Assembly (NCBI RefSeq): GCF_032452875.1
Contig: NC_083871.1
Location: 843,692 to 907,691, forward strand
Direction of reading: 5' to 3'
DNA from: Bos javanicus
Lineage: Eukaryota; Chordata; Mammalia; Artiodactyla; Bovidae
DNA: 64,000 bases
The notes below the pieces were generated by a model. It did not search any database. It was not told where the DNA came from and saw only the letters and a list, made by a program, of their open reading frames with translations. Below are positions 50,130 through 62,031 of this stretch, piece after piece. Position 1 is the first letter of the stretch. Each line of letters starts with the position of its first letter. Position numbers and translations under genes: made by a program.

Positions 50130-51518
50130 AAACTGAGGGTTCCTCTCCGTTTATGACTTCGATCACAGGGTCTCTGCAGAGTTGGAACAGGACAGTCAGG
50201 CCTTTTCTTGTGTTGACGAATGAAACTCCGCTTGCCTCTCACGTTGTTTTTGGGGTGACAGGCCCCTTGTTGAGTTGCATATGGAACCTTCGGCTTTTCC
50301 GGACTATGCAACAGGGTTTACAGTGCCCCTTCATGTTGTGACTTCATCTGCAGGGTTACATACAAAGTGCCCGGGCATCGGGGCTTATCTTGAGTGGAAG
50401 GGAAACCGGTGTCTTTCAGAATGTGACCCGACCCACGAGGCTTCCTCTCGAGTTCAGTGTGAGATCGGATCCTCCTAAGGTGCGACAGGAAGGTCAGGAT
50501 CCCTTTCTAGACAAATCAGGGGAATCGACCCTCATGTCGAGATCAGGAGTAGAGAAGGGGCTCAGATTAAGTTGTGCCAGGAAACTCGGTGTTCCTCTCG
50601 AGTGAGACCAGTATGTCGGGGAACTTTCTGAGTTGCATCAAGGGTGTCATGTACCGTTTCGAATTTCAGGAGGCAACATGGGATTTCTCTCGAGACGCTG
50701 CAAGGAGAAAGGGCCTCATCTTGCAATGACAGGGGAACCTCGTGGTTTTTCTCGAGTTGTGGCGGGATTCTCAAGTTATGACGGGGAACTCAGGAAACCT
50801 CTCGTGTTGGCCCAGGGAAGTCCAATCTCCTTCGAGTTGTGAGGTGAACTGGAGAATGCTCCCCAGTCAATGTAGGGCAAAAAGACCTCATCTAGGCTTG
50901 TGTCCAGAAACTCCGATTCCCCTCCAGTGGTGACAGGGATCTCGGGGTTGCATTCAAGGTTCAACCGGGGAGTCAGGCCTCATCTCGAGTGGCAGCAAAG
51001 TACCCTGCTCTCCTTTCCAGTTGCAACGGGTATCTCTTAGAGCCCATTGTGTGACCTAAAGGGAGTCAAGCCTCCTGTGGAGTTTTGAGAGAGGACTAGG
51101 GATGGCTCTCTAGGCCCTGCAGGAAAAGAAGGGCCTCATCTCGCGATGAAGGGGGAATCTCGTGATTTTTTTCGAGCTGTGGTGGACGTGTGGGTTTTCT
51201 ATCGAGTTATGACGGGGAACTCAGGGAGCCTCTTCTGTGGCTCCAGGGAAGTCCAGTCTGAATTCGAGTTCTGAAGGGGAGCGCAGCATTGCTCTCGAGT
51301 CGCGGCAGTAGAATGGGGCCTCAAGACACGTTGAAGGGGGAATCTCAAGGTCTTTCTCGAGTTCCGGCAGGAAACCGTGGGTTCCCATGACGGTGACCTC
51401 AGGGAGCTTCTCTGGGTGCCTATTGTAAGTCAGGAATACTGTGGACTTGGGAGGAGCCTCTCGGGACTCCACTGGGTTTGGTGCAATGGAAGAGGGCCTC
51501 ATCTCGAGTTGAGGCTGG

Positions 51519-52302
51519 AACCTTAGGGTTCCTCCCCTGTTCTGACGTGAGTTTTGGGCTGTGTATGCCGCTTCAAACAGGGAGTCAGGTCTCGACCTGT
51601 GTGGAGGCATGGAACTCTGCTTTCCTCTCGAGTTGTCAAAGGAATTTCAGGCCACCAGCTAGTTGAATTTGGACCTGGGCCTTTTTCGGAGTAGCAACTG
51701 GGGCATCAGAACTCCCTTCATGTTGTGAGTTGATTCTCAGCTGACATTCAAATTGGTGCAAGGAAATCAGGTCTGATCTCGAGTGGATGGGGCAATCAGT
51801 GGCTTTCGAATTGTGACAAGGCCCCCGGGTTCCCATCCAGTGTCAAGAAGATAGCAGCCTCCTCTCGAGGTGCGACAGGGACGTTGGCATTCCTTTCCAT
51901 GCAAAGCAAGGTAATCGACCCTCATCTCGACTTGAGGTGTGGAAAACGGGGCTCTTCTTGACTTGTCGTGGGAAACTCAGCATTCCTCTCGAGTGGGGAC
52001 GGGTATCTCAGGAAAATTCTGGAGTTTCCTAAAGCATGTCGAGGACCATTTCAAGTTCCAAGGGAAACGTGGGCTTTCTGTGGAAACTCTGCAGCGTAAA
52101 AAGCACCTCCTCAAGCGTGCAGGGGAGAATTCCGTAGTTTACGTGGAGTTGTGGCGGGAAGCTTAAGGTTCCTCTAGAACTGCATGTCGACCTGGGGGAT
52201 GGTCCTGTCTCCTCAGCGAAGTCAGATCTTTGGCATTGCTAAGTGCACATCGGGATTCCTCACGCATCGCTGCAGGGATGAATAGGGCCTCATCTCAAGT
52301 GG
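51519..52302 (+). repeat. Extra 0.8-kb segment, unit 3
   Basis: A ~784-bp copy with the same internal landmarks (TGTGTATGCCGCTTCAAACA, GAGTGGGGACGGGTATCTCA). It is slightly shorter through small deletions at its 3' end, where the flank reads GGAAATCTCAGGCTTC. Confidence 0.78.
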
Positions 52303-53693
52303 AAATCTCAGGCTTCTTCTCCATTTCTGACTTGGATCGCAGGGTCTCTGCAGAGTTGGAAAAGGAGAGTAAGCCTCGTCTTGTGTTGAGGAATGGAACT
52401 CCGCTTGCCTCTCCAGTTGTTCATGGAGAGACAGGGCACTTGTTGAGTTGTATTTGGAATCTGCAGCTTTTTCCGGACGATGCAACAGGGGTGTCAGTGC
52501 CCCTTCGTATTGTGACTTCATCCACAGGGTTACATTCGAAGAGGTACCCAGGCATCGGGAATTTTCTTGAGTGGACAGGGCAATCAGTGTCTTTTGAAAT
52601 GTGGCACGGGCCACGAGGCTTCCTCTGGAGTTTCAGTGTGAAACCGGCCTTCACCTGAGGTGCGACAGGAAGGTCGGGATCCCTTTCCAGACAAAGCAGG
52701 GGAATCAACCCTCATGGCGAGATCAGGAGGGGAGAAAGGGCTCATATTAAGTTGAGCCGGGAATCTCAGTGTTCCTCTCGAGTGAGAACGGTATGTCGGG
52801 GAACTTTTTGTGTTCCATCAAGGGTTTCAAGTACCGATTCAAATTTCAAGAGGGAACGTGGGATTTCTCTTGAGACACTGCAGCGGGAAGGGGCCTCATC
52901 TCATGATTACGGGTGAACCTCGTGGTATTTCTCGAGATGTGGTGGGATTCTCGAGTTATGATGGGGAACTCAGGGAGCCTCTCGTGTTGCCCCAGGGAAG
53001 TCCAATCTCCATTAGAGTTGCGAGGGGGAGCTGGGGATTGCTCTAGAGTCACTGCAGGGAAAATATACCTCATTTAGGCTTTTGTTCCTCTCTAATGGCA
53101 ACAGGGATCTCGGTGTTACATTCAAGGTTCACTCGGGCAGTCAGGCCTCGTCTCGAGTGGAAGCAAAGAATTCCGCTCTCCTCTCCAGTTGCGACGGGTA
53201 TCTCTTGGAGCCAATAGAGTGGACTAAAGGGAGTCAAGCCTCCTGTGGAGTTTTGAGAGAGGACTCGGGATTGCTCTCTAGGCCCTGCAGGAAAAGAAGG
53301 GCCTCATCTCACAATGACAGGCGAATCTCATGGTTTCTTTTGAGCTGTGGCCCAACATGTGGGGTTTTCCTCGAGTTATGACGGGGAACTCAGGGAGACT
53401 CTCGTGTGGCCCCAGGCAAGTCCAGTCTCCATTTGAGTTGTGAGGGGGAGCGTGGCATTGCTCTCGATTCACTGCAGGGGAATCCGGCCTCAAGACGCGT
53501 TGAAGAGGGAATCTTGAGGTCTTTCTCGAGTTGCGGCAGGAAACCCTGGGTTTCCTCGACTTGTGACGGTGACCTCAGGGAGCTTCTCATTGTGCCTATT
53601 GGAAGTCAGGAATACTGTGGACTTGGGAGGGGCCTCTCGGACTCCATTGGGTTTGGTGCAATGGAAGAGCGCCTCATCTCGAGTTGAGGTGGG

Positions 53694-54487
53694 AACCTCA
53701 GGTTTCCTCTCCTGTTTTGACATGGTCTCGGGCTGTGTATGCCGTTTCAAACAAGGAGGTAGGTCTCGACATGATTGAAGGCATGGAACTCTGCTTTCCT
53801 CTCGAGTTGTCAAAGGGGTTTCAGGCCTCCAGCCGATTTGAATTTGGGACCTGGGGCTCTTTTTGGATTAACAAACACGGTATCAGAACTCCTTAGTTTT
53901 GTGAGTTTATTCTCGGCTGACATTTGAATTGGTGCAAGGAAATCAGGCCTGATCTCGAGTGGATGTTGAAATCAGTGGCTTTCAAATTATGACAAGGCCC
54001 CCGGGTTCCCCTCCAGTGTCAAGTAGATACCAGCCTCCTCGCGAGGTGTGATGGGGATGTCAGCATTCCTTTCCAGGCGAAGCAGGGCAATCAAACTTCA
54101 TCTAGACTTGAGGCGGGGACAAGGGGGCTGTTCTTGACGTGTGGCGGGAATTTAAGCGTTCCTCTCGAGTGAGTACGGGTATCTGGGGAATCTTCTGGAG
54201 TTTTGTAAAGCGTGTCAAGGACCCTTTCGAGTTCCAAGGGAAAAGTGGGCTTTCCCTGGAAACGCTGCAGTGTAAAAGGGCCTCCTCAAGAGTGCAGGTG
54301 AGAATTTCGTCGTTTGCATGGAATTGTGGCGGGAAGCTAGGCTTCCTCTCAAGTTGCCTGTCAACCTGGGAGACTGCTTGTGTTTCCACAGGGAAGGCAG
54401 ATCTCCTTTGGCGTTTTGAGGGCCCCCTCGGGATTCCTCGTGCATCGCTGCAGGGATGAATAGGGCCTCATCTCGACATGAGATGGG
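53694..54487 (+). repeat. Extra 0.8-kb segment, unit 4
   Basis: A ~794-bp copy with GGCTGTGTATGCCGTTTCAA and TTTGGGACCTGGGGCTCT. It ends before AACCTCAGTGTTCCTCTCC at 54488. Confidence 0.78.
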
Positions 54488-57272
54488 AACCTCAGTGTTC
54501 CTCTCCATTTCTGACTTCGATCGCAGGGTCTCTGCAGAGTTGGAACAGGAGAGTAAGGTCTTGTCTTGTGATTAGGTTGGAACTCCGCTGGCCTCTCGAG
54601 TTGTTCATGGGGTGACGGGCCACTTGTTGAGTTGTATTTGGAACCTGCGGCTGTTTCTGGATGATGCAACTGGGATGTCCGTGCCCCTTCATGTTATGAC
54701 TTCATCCTCAGTGTTACATTTGAAGAGGTGCCCGGGAATTGGGACCTTTCTTGAGTGGACGGGGAAATCTGTGTCTTTAGGGATGCGGCACGACACACGA
54801 GGCTTCCTCTCGAATTTCAGTGTGAGACTGGCCTCCTCCTGCGGTGGGACGTGTAGGTCGGGATCCCCTTCCAGACAAAGCAGGGGAATCGACCCTCATG
54901 TCCAGATCAGGAGGGGAGAAGGAGCTCAGATTAAGTGGTGCCGGGAAACTCGGTGTTCCTCTCCAGTGAGACCGGTATGTCGGGGAACTTTTTGAGTTGC
55001 ATCAAGGGTGTCAAGTACCGTTTCAAATTTCAAGAGTGAACGTGGGATTTCTCTTGAGACGTGGCAGCGGGAAAGGGCTTCATCTCGCGATGACGGGGGA
55101 ACCTAGTGGTTTTCGCGAGTTTCGGCGGGATTCTCGAGTTATGACGGGGAACTCAGGGAGCCTCTTGTGTTGCCCCAGGGATGTTCAATCTCCATTCGGT
55201 TGCGAGGGAGAGCTGGAGATTGCTCTCGTGTCACAGCAGGGCCAATAGACCTCATCTAGGCTTGTGTCCAGAAACTACGTGTTCCTCTCCAGTGGCGACA
55301 GGGATCTCGGGGTTGCATTCATAATTCACCCAGGGAGTCAGGCCTCGTCTCGAGTGGCAGCAAAGTACTCCGCTTTCCTCTCGAGTAGCGACGGGTATCT
55401 CTTAGAGCCCATTCAGGGGCCTAAAGGGAGTCAAGCCTCCTGTGGAGTTTTGAGAGAGGACTTGGGATTGCTCTCTAGGCCCTGCAGGAAAAGAAGGACC
55501 TCATCTCGCGATGATGGGGGAATCTCGTGGGTTTTTTTGAGCTGTGGCGGAAGTGTGGTTTCTCACGAGTTACGATGGGGAACTCAGGGAGCCTCTTATG
55601 TGGCACAAGGAAATCCAGTCTCCATTTGAGTTGCAAGGGGGATTGCGGCATTGCTCTCGAGTCATGGTAGGGGAATCGGGTCTCAAGACGCGTTGAAGAA
55701 GGAATCTTGAGGTCTTTCTCAGTTGCGGCAGGAAACCCTGGGTTCCCTCGACTTATGCCGGTGACCTCAGGGAGCTTCTCAGGGTGCCTATGAGAAGCCA
55801 GGGATACTGTGGAGTTGGGAGGGGCCTCTCGAGACTTCACTGGGTTTGGTGCAATGCAAGAGGTCCTCATCTCGAGTTGAGGTGGGAACCTGAGGGTTCC
55901 TATCCATTTCTGACTTCGATTGCAGGGTCTTTGCAGAGTTGGAACAGGAGAGTCAGGCCTCATCTCGTGTTGAGGAATGGAACTCAACTTGCCTCTCGAG
56001 TTGTTCATGGCATGACAGGCCACTTGTTGAGTTGTATTTGGAACCTGCAGCTTTTTCCGGATGATGCAAGTGGGGTGTCAGTGCCCCTTCGTGTTGTGAC
56101 TTCATCCTCATGGTTACATTGGAAGAAGTGCCCAGGCATCGGGACTTATCTTAGGTCGACAGGAAAATCAGTATCTTTTGGAATGTGTATCAACCACGAG
56201 GCTTCCTCTCGAGTTTCAATATGAGAGCGGCCTCCCTCTGAGGTGCGACTGGAAGGTCGGGATCCCTTTCAAGACAAAGCAGGGAAATAGACCCTCATCT
56301 TCAGATCAGGAAGGGAGAAAGTACTCAGATTAAGTTGTGCCTGAAATCTCGCTGTTCCTCTCGAGTGAGACTGTTGTGTCGGGGAACATTTTGAGCTGCA
56401 TCAAGGTTGTCAAGTAATGTTTCGAAGTTCAAGAGGGAAAGTGGGAATTCTCTTGAGATGCTGCAGCGCGAAAGGGTCTCATCTCATGATGACGGGGGAA
56501 CCTCGTGGTTTTTCTCGAGTTGACTGGGATTCTCGAGTTATGACAGGGACCTCAGGGAGCCTCTCGTGTTGCCCCAGGGAAGTCCAATCTCCATTCGAGT
56601 TGCAAGGGGGAGCTGGGGATTGCTCTCACATCACTGCAGGGCAAATAGACCTCATCTAGGCTTGTGTCCAGAAACTCCGTGTTCCTCTCCATGGCGACAG
56701 GGATCTCGGGGTTGCATTCAAGTTTCACCCGTGAGTCAGGCCTCGTCAACACAGCTGTCCTCTCGAGTTGTGACGGGTATCTCTTAGAGCCCAATGAGTG
56801 GCCTAAAGGGAGTCAAGCCTCCTGTGGAGTTTTGAGAGAGGACTCGGGATTGCTGTCTAGGCCCTGCAGGAATAGAAGGGCCTCATCTCGCGATGACGGT
56901 GGAATCTCGTGGTTTTTTTTCGAGCTGCCACGCGATGTGTGTGGTTTCTCTCAAGTTACGACTTTGATCTCAGGGAGCCTCTCGTGTGGCCTCAGGGAAA
57001 TCCAGTCTCCATTCGAGTTGCGAGGGAGAAAGCCGCATTGCTCTCGAGTCACGGCAGGGGAATCAGTCCTCAAGCTGAGTTGAACAGGGAATCTCAAGGT
57101 GTTTCTCGAGTTGTGACAGGAAACCCTGGGTTCCCTCGACTTGTGACGGTCACCTCAGGGAGCTTCTCAGGGTGCCTATTAGAAGTCAGGAATACTGTGG
57201 GGTTTGGAGGAGCTGTCGGGATTCCACTGTGTTTGGTTGAAGGAAGAGTGCCTCATCTCGAGTTGAGGCAGG

Positions 57273-58072
57273 AACCACAGGGTTCCTCTCCTGTTCTGAC
57301 GTGGGTCTTGGCCTGTGTATGCCATTTCAAACAGGGAGTCAGGTTCGACGTGTGTGGAGGCATTGAACTCTGCTTTCCTCTCGAGTTGTCAACAGGGTTT
57401 CAGGCCTCCAGCAGAGTTGAATTTTGGACCTGGGGCTCTCTTTTGATTAGCAACCGGAGCATCAGAACTCCCTCCGTGTTTTCAGTGGATTCTCGGCTGA
57501 CATTGGAGTCAGTGCAAGGAAATCAAGCCTGATCTCGAGTGGATGGGGAAATACGTGGCTTTCAGATTGTGACAAGGCCCCCAGGTTCCCCTCCAGTGTC
57601 ATGTAGATACCATCCTGCTCTCAAGGTGCGACGGGGACGTCGGCATTCCTTTCCAGGCGAAACAGGACAATCGACCCTCATCTTGACTTGTGGCGGGAAA
57701 AACGGGGCTCTTCTTGACTTGTGGCGGGAAACTCAGCGTTCCTCTCGAGTGGGGACGGGTATCTCGGGAAACTTCAGGAGTTTCGTAAAGCGAAAGGGTT
57801 AAGGACCCTTTCGAGTTCCAAGGGAAACGTGGGATTTCTTTGGAAACGCTGCAGCGTAATAGGGCCTCCTCAAGCAGGCAGGCCTGAATTTCGTCGTTTG
57901 CATGGAGTTGTGGTGGGAAGCTTAGGGTTCCTTTCGAGTTTCCTGTCGACCTGGGGGACTGCTCGTGTTTCCTCAGGGAATTCAGATCTCCTTTGGCGTT
58001 GTGAGGGCCACCTTGGGATTCCTCGCGCATCGCTGCAGGGATGAATAAGGCCTCATCTAGAGATAAGGCGGG
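57273..58072 (+). repeat. Extra 0.8-kb segment, unit 6
   Basis: A ~800-bp copy. The preceding unit (55849-57236) has none, so presence of the segment alternates even between neighbours. It carries a small local duplication of CTTGACTTGTGGCGGGAAA near 57680-57730. Confidence 0.78.
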
Positions 58073-59478
58073 AACCTCAGTGTTCCTTTCCATTTCTGAC
58101 TTTGATCGCAGGGTTTCTGCAGAGTTGGATCAGGAGAGTCAGGCTTCATTTTGTGATGAGGTTGGAACTTCCCTGGCATCACTAGTTGTTCACAGGGAGA
58201 CAGGCCACTTGTTGAGTTGTATTTGGAACATGCAGCTGTTTCCGGATTATGCAACTGAGGTGTCAGTGACCCTTCGTGTTGTGACTTCATCCACAGGGTT
58301 ACATTTGAAGAGGTGCCCAGGCATCGGGGCCTTTCTTGAGTGGACAGGGAAATCTGTGTCTTTCGGAATGTGGCAGGGCACACGAGGCTTCCTTTCGAGT
58401 TTCAGTGTGCGACCGTCCTCCTTCTGAGGTGGGACGTGAAGGTCGGGATCCCCTTCCAGACAAAGCAGGGGAATCGACCCTCATGTCGAGACAAGTAAGG
58501 GAGAAGGGGCTCAGATTAAGTGGTGCCGGGAAACTCGGTGTTCCTCACCAGTGAGACCAGTATGTCGGGGAACTTTTGGAGGTGCATCAAGGGTATCAAG
58601 TACCTTTTAAAATTTCAAGATGGAACATGGGATTTCACTTGAGACATGGCAGCGGGAAAGGGCTTCATCTCGCGATGACGGGGGAACCTAGTGGTTTTTC
58701 TCAAGTTTCGGCGGGATTCTCGAGTTATGACGGGGAACTCAGGGAGCCTTTCAATTTGGCGCAGGGAAGTCCAATCTCCATTCGAGTTACGAGTGGGAGA
58801 CGGGGATTGCTCTTGTGTCACAGCAGGGCAAATAGACCTCATCTAGGCATGTGTCCACAAATTCCGTGTTCCTTTCCAGTGGCGACAGGGATCTTGGGTT
58901 TGCATTCAAGGTTCACCCGGGGTGTCAGGCCTCGCTGGAGTGGAAGCAAAGAACTCTGCTCTCCTCTCGAGTTGAGACGAGTATCTCTTGGAGCCCACTG
59001 AGTGGCCTAAAGGGAGTCAAGCCTCCTGTGGAGTTATGAGAGAGGACTTGGGATTGCTCTCTAGGCCCTGCAGGAAAAGAAGGGCCTCATCTCGCGATGA
59101 CGGGGGAATATCGTGTTTTTTGGTTTTTTGAGCTGCAGCAGGACGTGTGGGGTTTCTCTCGAGTAACTACGGGGAACTCAGGGAGCCTCTCAGGTGGCCC
59201 CAGGGAAGTTCAGTCTCCATTCGAGTTGCGAGGGGGAGCACGGCATTGCTCTGGAGTCGCGCAGGGGAATCGGGCCTCAAGATGCATTGAAGGGGGAATA
59301 TCGAGGTCTTTCTGGAGTTGCAGCAGGAAACCCTGGCTTCCCTCAACATGTGACAGTGACCTCAGGGAGCTTCTCATGGTGTTTATGGGAAGTCAGGAAT
59401 ATTGTGCAGTTGGAGGGGCCTCTCGGGACTCCACTGGGGTCCGTGCAAAGGAAGAGGGCCTCATCTCGAGTTGAGGCA

Positions 59479-59844
59479 GGGAAAACAGGGCTCTTCTTGA
59501 CTTGTGGTGGGAAACTCAGCATTTCTCTCGAGTTGGGACGGGTATCTCTTGAAACTTCTGGAGTTTCATAAAGCATATCGAGGATCCTTTCGAGTTCCAA
59601 GGGAAAGGTGGGCTTTCTTTGGAAATGCTGCAGCGTAAAAGGGCCTCCTCAAGTGTGCAGGGGAGAATTTCATAGTTTGCCTTGAGTTGTGGCAGGAAGT
59701 TCCTCTCGAGTTGCGTTTCGACCTGGGGGACCGCTCATGTCTCCTCAGGGAAGTCAGATCTCCTTTGTCGTTGCGAGGGGCACCTCGGGATTCCTCGTGC
59801 ATCGCTGCAGGGATGAATAGGGCCTCATCTCGATTTGAGGCTGG
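59479..59844 (+). repeat. Extra segment, unit 7, with ~430-bp deletion
   Basis: Only ~366 bp remains. Sequence goes from GAGTTGAGGCAGG directly to GAAAACAGGGCTCTTCTTGA, which in full copies lies ~430 bp further on after a similar TCGACTTGAGGCAGGG. The deletion (close to 14 x 31 bp) joined two related subrepeats. Confidence 0.8.
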
Positions 59845-60887
59845 AATCTCAGGCTTCCTCTCCATTTCTGACTTTGATCCCAGGGTCTCTGCAGATTGGA
59901 ACACGAGAGTCAGGCCTCATATTGTGTAGAGGAATGGAACTCCCCTTGCCTCTGGAGTTCTTCACCGGGTGACAGGCCACTTGTCGAGTTGCATTTGGAA
60001 CCTGTACCTTTTTCCTGACAATGCAATGGAGGTGTCATTCCCCTTGGTATTGTGACTTCATCCTCAGGGTTACATCCGAAGAGGTTCCCGGGCATCGAGA
60101 CTTATCTTGAGTGGACAGGGAAATCGTTGTCTTTCTTAAAGTGGCACGACCCACGAGGCTTCCTCTCGAATTTCAATATGAGACCCGCCTCTTCCTGAGG
60201 TGCGACGGTAAGGTCTGGATCCCTTTGTAGACATAGAAGGCGAGTTGAGCCTCGTATCGAGATCAGGAGGGGAGAAGGGGCTCAGATTAAGTTGTGCCGG
60301 GAACCTCGGTGTTCCTCTTGAATGAGAACGGTATATCGGGGAGCTTTTTGAGTTGCATCAAGGGTTTCACGTACCGTTTCGAATTTACGAGGGAACGTGG
60401 GATTTCTCTTGAGATGCTGCAGTGGGAAAGGGCCTTATCTCGCGATAACGGGGAAACCTCGTGGTTTTTCTCTAGTTAAGGCGGGATTCTCGAGTTACAA
60501 TGGGGAATTCACAGAGCATTTCGATTTGGCCCAGGAAAGTCTAATCTTCATTCAAGCTATGAGTGGGAGCAGGGGATTGCTCTTGAATCACTGCAGGGCA
60601 AATAGACCTCATCTAGGCATGTGTCCACAAATTCCGTGTTCCTCTCCACTGGCGACAGGGATCTCAGGGCTGCATTCAAAGTTCACCCGGGGCATCAGGC
60701 CTCGCTTGAGTGGAAGTAAAGAACTCCGCTCTCCTCTCGAGTTTCGACGGGTATCTCTTGGAGCCAATTGAGTGGCCTAAAGGGAATCAAGCCTCCTGTG
60801 GAGTTATGAGAGAGGACTCGGGATTGCTCTCTAGGCCCTGCAGGAAAAGAAGGGCCTCATCTCGCGATGACGGGGGAATATTGTGGG

Positions 60888-60907
60888 TTTTTTTTTTTTT
60901 TTTTTTT
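60888..60907. repeat. T20 homopolymer at the hypervariable satellite position
   Basis: Twenty T between ATTGTGGG and GAGCTGCAGC. The unit before has T-rich GTGTTTTTTGGTTTTTTGAG at 59113-59130, showing intermediate forms. Confidence 0.85.
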
Positions 60908-61256
60908 GAGCTGCAGCAGGACATGTGGAGTTTCTCTCGAGTAACGCCGGGGAACCCAGGAAGCCTCTCATGTGGCCCCAGGGAAGTTCAGTCTCCATTC
61001 GAGTTGCAAGGGGGAGCACGGCACTGCTCTGGAGTTGTGGCAGGGGAATCGGGCCTCAAGATGCATCGAAGGGGGAATATCGAGGTCTTTCTGGAGTTGC
61101 AGCAGGAAACCCTGGCTTCCCTCGACATGTGACAGTGACCTCAGGGAGCTTCTCAGGGTGTTTATTGGAAGTCAGGAATATTGTGGAGTTGGAGGGGCCT
61201 CTTGGGACCCACTGGGGTAGGTGCAAAGAAGAGGGCCTCATCTCGTGTTGGGGTGG

Positions 61257-61614
61257 GGAAAACGGGGCTGTTCTTGACTTGTGGTGGGAAACTCAGTGTT
61301 CCTCTCGAGTTGGGACGGTATCTCTTGAAACTTCTGGAGTTTTGTAAAGCATGTTGAGGACCCTTTCGAGTTCCAAGGGAAAGGTGGGCTTTCTTTGGAA
61401 ATGCTGCAGCATAAAAGGGCCTCCTCAAGCATGCAGGGGAGAATTTCATAGTTTGCCTTGAGTTGTGGTGGGAACTGTAGGGTTCCTCTCGAGTTGCATA
61501 TCGACCTGAGGGACCGCTCATGTCTCCTCAGGGAAGTCAGATCTCCCTTGTCATTGCAAGGCGTACCTCAGGATTCCTCACGCATCGCTGCAGGGATGAA
61601 TAGGCCTCATCTCG
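61257..61614 (+). repeat. Extra segment, last unit, deleted and cut at array end
   Basis: Same ~430-bp deletion as the neighbouring unit (GTTGGGGTGGGG joined to AAAACGGGGCTGTTCTTGAC). It runs to ATGAATAGGCCTCATCTCGA, where the satellite stops and BovB sequence begins. Confidence 0.78.
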
Positions 61615-62031
61615 ATAGTCATGTATGGATTTGAGAGTTGGACTATAATGAAAGCTGAGCACCAAAGCACTGATGCTTTGAACTGTAGTGTTGGAAAAGA
61701 CTCTTGAGTGTCTCTAGGACTGCATCAAATCCCACCAGTCAGTCCTAAAGGAAATCAGTCCTGAGTGTTCATTAGAAGGACTGATGCTGAGGCTGAAATT
61801 CTAATACTTTGGGCACATGATGTGAAGAACTGACTCATTGGAAAGGACTCTGATGCTGGGAAATATTGAGGGCAAGAGGAGAGGAGATGACAGGATGAGA
61901 TGATTGGATGGCACCACTGACTTGATGGTCATGTGTTTGGGAGTTGGTGATGGACAGGGAGGCCTGGTGTGCTGAGGTCCATGGGGCCGCAAAGAGTCGG
62001 ACATGACTGAGTGACTGAACTGAATTGAACT
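61615..62031 (+). mobile_element. BovB (RTE-type LINE) 3' end, truncated at the satellite edge
   Basis: About 415 bp matching the 3' end of the ruminant BovB LINE and the SINEs derived from it: GTCATGTATGGAT, GAGTTGGACTATAATGAAAGC, GACTCATTGGAAAGGACTCTG, GTTGGTGATGGACAGGGAGG, AAAGAGTCGGACATGACTGA, ending CTGAACTGAATTGAACT. The translated C-terminal ORF region is full of stops, so this is an old copy. Its 3' end abuts olfactory-receptor sequence. Its 5' end abuts satellite, with no target duplication visible, so the satellite junction probably truncated a BovB that had earlier inserted into the receptor pseudogene. Confidence 0.9.

Larger units (their letters stand above)
47121..61614 (+). repeat. 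Satellite I array, block D: ~2.2-kb compound units
   Basis: Landmarks at 47083, 49297, 51481, 53656, 55849, 57236, 59443 and 61221 give spacings of 2214, 2184, 2175, 2193, 1387, 2207 and 1778 bp. The longer units equal a 1.4-kb unit plus an extra ~0.8-kb segment inserted just after the AACCTCAGGGTTCCTCT region. The unit at 55849 lacks the extra segment (1.39 kb), and the last two have only part of it. The 1.4-kb part is recognisably satellite I (for example GTGGAAGCAAAGAACTCCGC at 48781 and TTGTGTTGAGGAATGGAACT), but more diverged than in blocks A-C. The array ends at 61614 in a truncated BovB element. I do not recall a described 2.2-kb form and could not search for one. Confidence 0.88.
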
